From Bacillus spizizenii TU-B-10 (lineage in GTDB: Bacteria > Bacillota > Bacilli > Bacillales > Bacillaceae), in contig NC_016047.1 in assembly GCF_000227465.1 (NCBI RefSeq), positions 883,001-947,000 on the forward strand: DNA of 64,000 bases, written 5' to 3'. Numbering within the stretch: position 1 is the stretch's first letter; each line of letters begins with the position of its first letter. Positions 63,148 through 64,000 of this stretch are shown here, piece by piece. A program made the position numbers and the translations under genes. The notes beneath the pieces were generated by a model that had not been told where the DNA came from, did no database searches, and was given only the letters and a program-made list of their open reading frames with translations.

Positions 63148-64000
63148 GTGGTGAAAAAGCGGTTCCATTTTTCCCTGCAAACAAAAATAATGGGGCTGAT
63201 TGCGGCTCTGCTGGTTTTTGTCATTGGTGTGCTGACTATTACGTTAGCCGTTCAGCATACACAGGAACAACGGAGACAGGCAGAGCAGCTGGCGGTTCAG
63301 ACTGCGAGAACCATATCTTATATGCCGCCGGCTAAAGAGCTCATTGAGAGAAAAGGCGGACATGCGGCTGAGAAGCAAGAGGTCATTGAACGAATGAAAG
63401 AACAGACTGGCGCGTATGCCATTTATGTGTTGGACGAAAAAGGAGACATTCGGAGCGCCTCGGGTAAAAGCGGCCAAAAGAAACTGGAGCGCAGCAGAGA
63501 AATTTTGTTTGGCGGCTCGCATGTTTCTGAAACAAAAGCGGATGGACGAAGAGTCATTAGGGGGAGCGCGCCGATTATTAAAGAGCAGAACGGATACAGC
63601 CAAGTGATCGGCAGCGTGTCTGTTGATTTTCTGCAAACCGAGACAGAACAAAGCATCAAAAAGCATCTGAGAAACTTGAGTGTGATCGCTGTGCTTGTGC
63701 TGCTGCTTGGATTTGCCGGTGCCGCCGCACTGGCGAAAAGCATCAGGAAGGATACGCTTGGCCTTGAGCCGCATGAGATCGCGGCTCTTTATCGGGAGAG
63801 GAATGCAATGCTTTTCGCAATTCGAGAAGGGATCATTGCCACCAATCGTGAAGGCGTCGTCACCATGATGAATGTATCGGCGGCCGAGATGCTAAAGCTT
63901 CCCGAGCCTGTGATCAATCTCCCTATTGATGACGTTATGCCGGGAGCCAAGCTGAAGAGTGTGCTTGAGCAAGGAGAAATGCTGCCGAACCAAGAGGTAA
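63148..64000 (+). CDS. citS: CitS, citrate-sensing histidine kinase (5' part only)
   Basis: The frame runs off the right edge, so only the first 284 residues are present. The visible part has a transmembrane helix (MGLIAALLVFVIGVLTITLA), an extracellular PAS-like (PDC) sensor with ISYMPPAKELIE and YAIYVLDEKGDIRSASG, a second transmembrane helix (SVIAVLVLLLGFAG), and the start of a cytoplasmic PAS domain (IIATNREGVVTMMNVSAAEML). This is the CitA/DcuS layout. With CitT it activates the Mg-citrate transporter citM. The start is GTG 63148 (a second GTG follows); AAAGGA lies upstream. Confidence 0.93.
   Translation, partial: MVKKRFHFSLQTKIMGLIAALLVFVIGVLTITLAVQHTQEQRRQAEQLAVQTARTISYMPPAKELIERKGGHAAEKQEVIERMKEQTGAYAIYVLDEKGDIRSASGKSGQKKLERSREILFGGSHVSETKADGRRVIRGSAPIIKEQNGYSQVIGSVSVDFLQTETEQSIKKHLRNLSVIAVLVLLLGFAGAAALAKSIRKDTLGLEPHEIAALYRERNAMLFAIREGIIATNREGVVTMMNVSAAEMLKLPEPVINLPIDDVMPGAKLKSVLEQGEMLPNQEV

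Overview
The window is chromosomal DNA of a Bacillus subtilis-group bacterium. Gene order and almost every protein match the B. subtilis 168 segment from yesV through citS as I remember it. The sequence is not identical to 168, so this is probably a related subspecies or sister species. Low-GC Firmicute features are visible throughout: strong AAGGAGG-type ribosome sites, frequent GTG/TTG starts, sigma A/B/D/M-like promoters, cre and Fur boxes, and compact intrinsic terminators.

Layout. 1-14.3 kb: degradation of pectin rhamnogalacturonan I (yesV end, lyases yesW/yesX, esterase yesY, GH42 yesZ, yetA) and the lplABCD uptake and alpha-galacturonidase operon, with two cre sites. 14.4-21.5 kb: small housekeeping and stress genes (yetF, hmoA, yetH, a Gly-rich repeat protein, an RsbR paralogue, yezD, the Ca2+ channel yetJ, yetK, the flavonoid-responsive pair yetL/yetM). 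21.8-22.9 kb: an AT-rich inserted gene fusing a MerR-like helix-turn-helix to an Mrr restriction endonuclease. 23-30 kb: yetN, the self-sufficient P450 cypD and the lipoteichoic acid synthase ltaSA. 30-35 kb: the yfnHGFED CDP-sugar and glycosyltransferase operon (spore-surface glycan). 35-51 kb: transporters, an aldehyde dehydrogenase/chemoreceptor pair (yfmTS), two ABC-F proteins, an RNA helicase, a MerR/MFS pair, and two pseudogenes (yfnB with a 4-bp deletion; a frameshifted remnant at 46.2-46.5 kb). 51-55 kb: an AT-rich island. 55-59 kb: the Fur-controlled yfmCDEF ferric-citrate transporter. 59.5-64 kb: the sigma-B gene yflT, pectate lyase pel, malate/2-oxoglutarate carrier yflS and the start of sensor kinase citS.

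The most interesting locus is the AT-rich island. An MFS exporter (yfmI) is transcribed divergently from a 23-codon ORF that has a very strong ribosome site. A perfect 24-bp palindrome follows, then yfmG, a protein with a HEAT-like N-terminal half and a SUMF1/FGE-fold C-terminal half that lacks the catalytic cysteine pair of true formylglycine-generating enzymes. Precursor-size peptide, putative modifying enzyme and exporter together look like a small, possibly undescribed peptide-modification system (a RiPP or modified signal). A decayed IS1182-like transposase fragment lies beside it and suggests mobile origin.

How the genes work together. Secreted YesW and Pel cut pectin, LplABC imports the oligomers, and YesX, YesY, YesZ, YetA and LplD finish degradation in the cytoplasm under catabolite control. 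YfnH to YfnD make and attach an unusual sugar to the spore surface. YfmC to YfmF bring in ferric citrate, and YflS and CitS add C4/C6-acid uptake and sensing.
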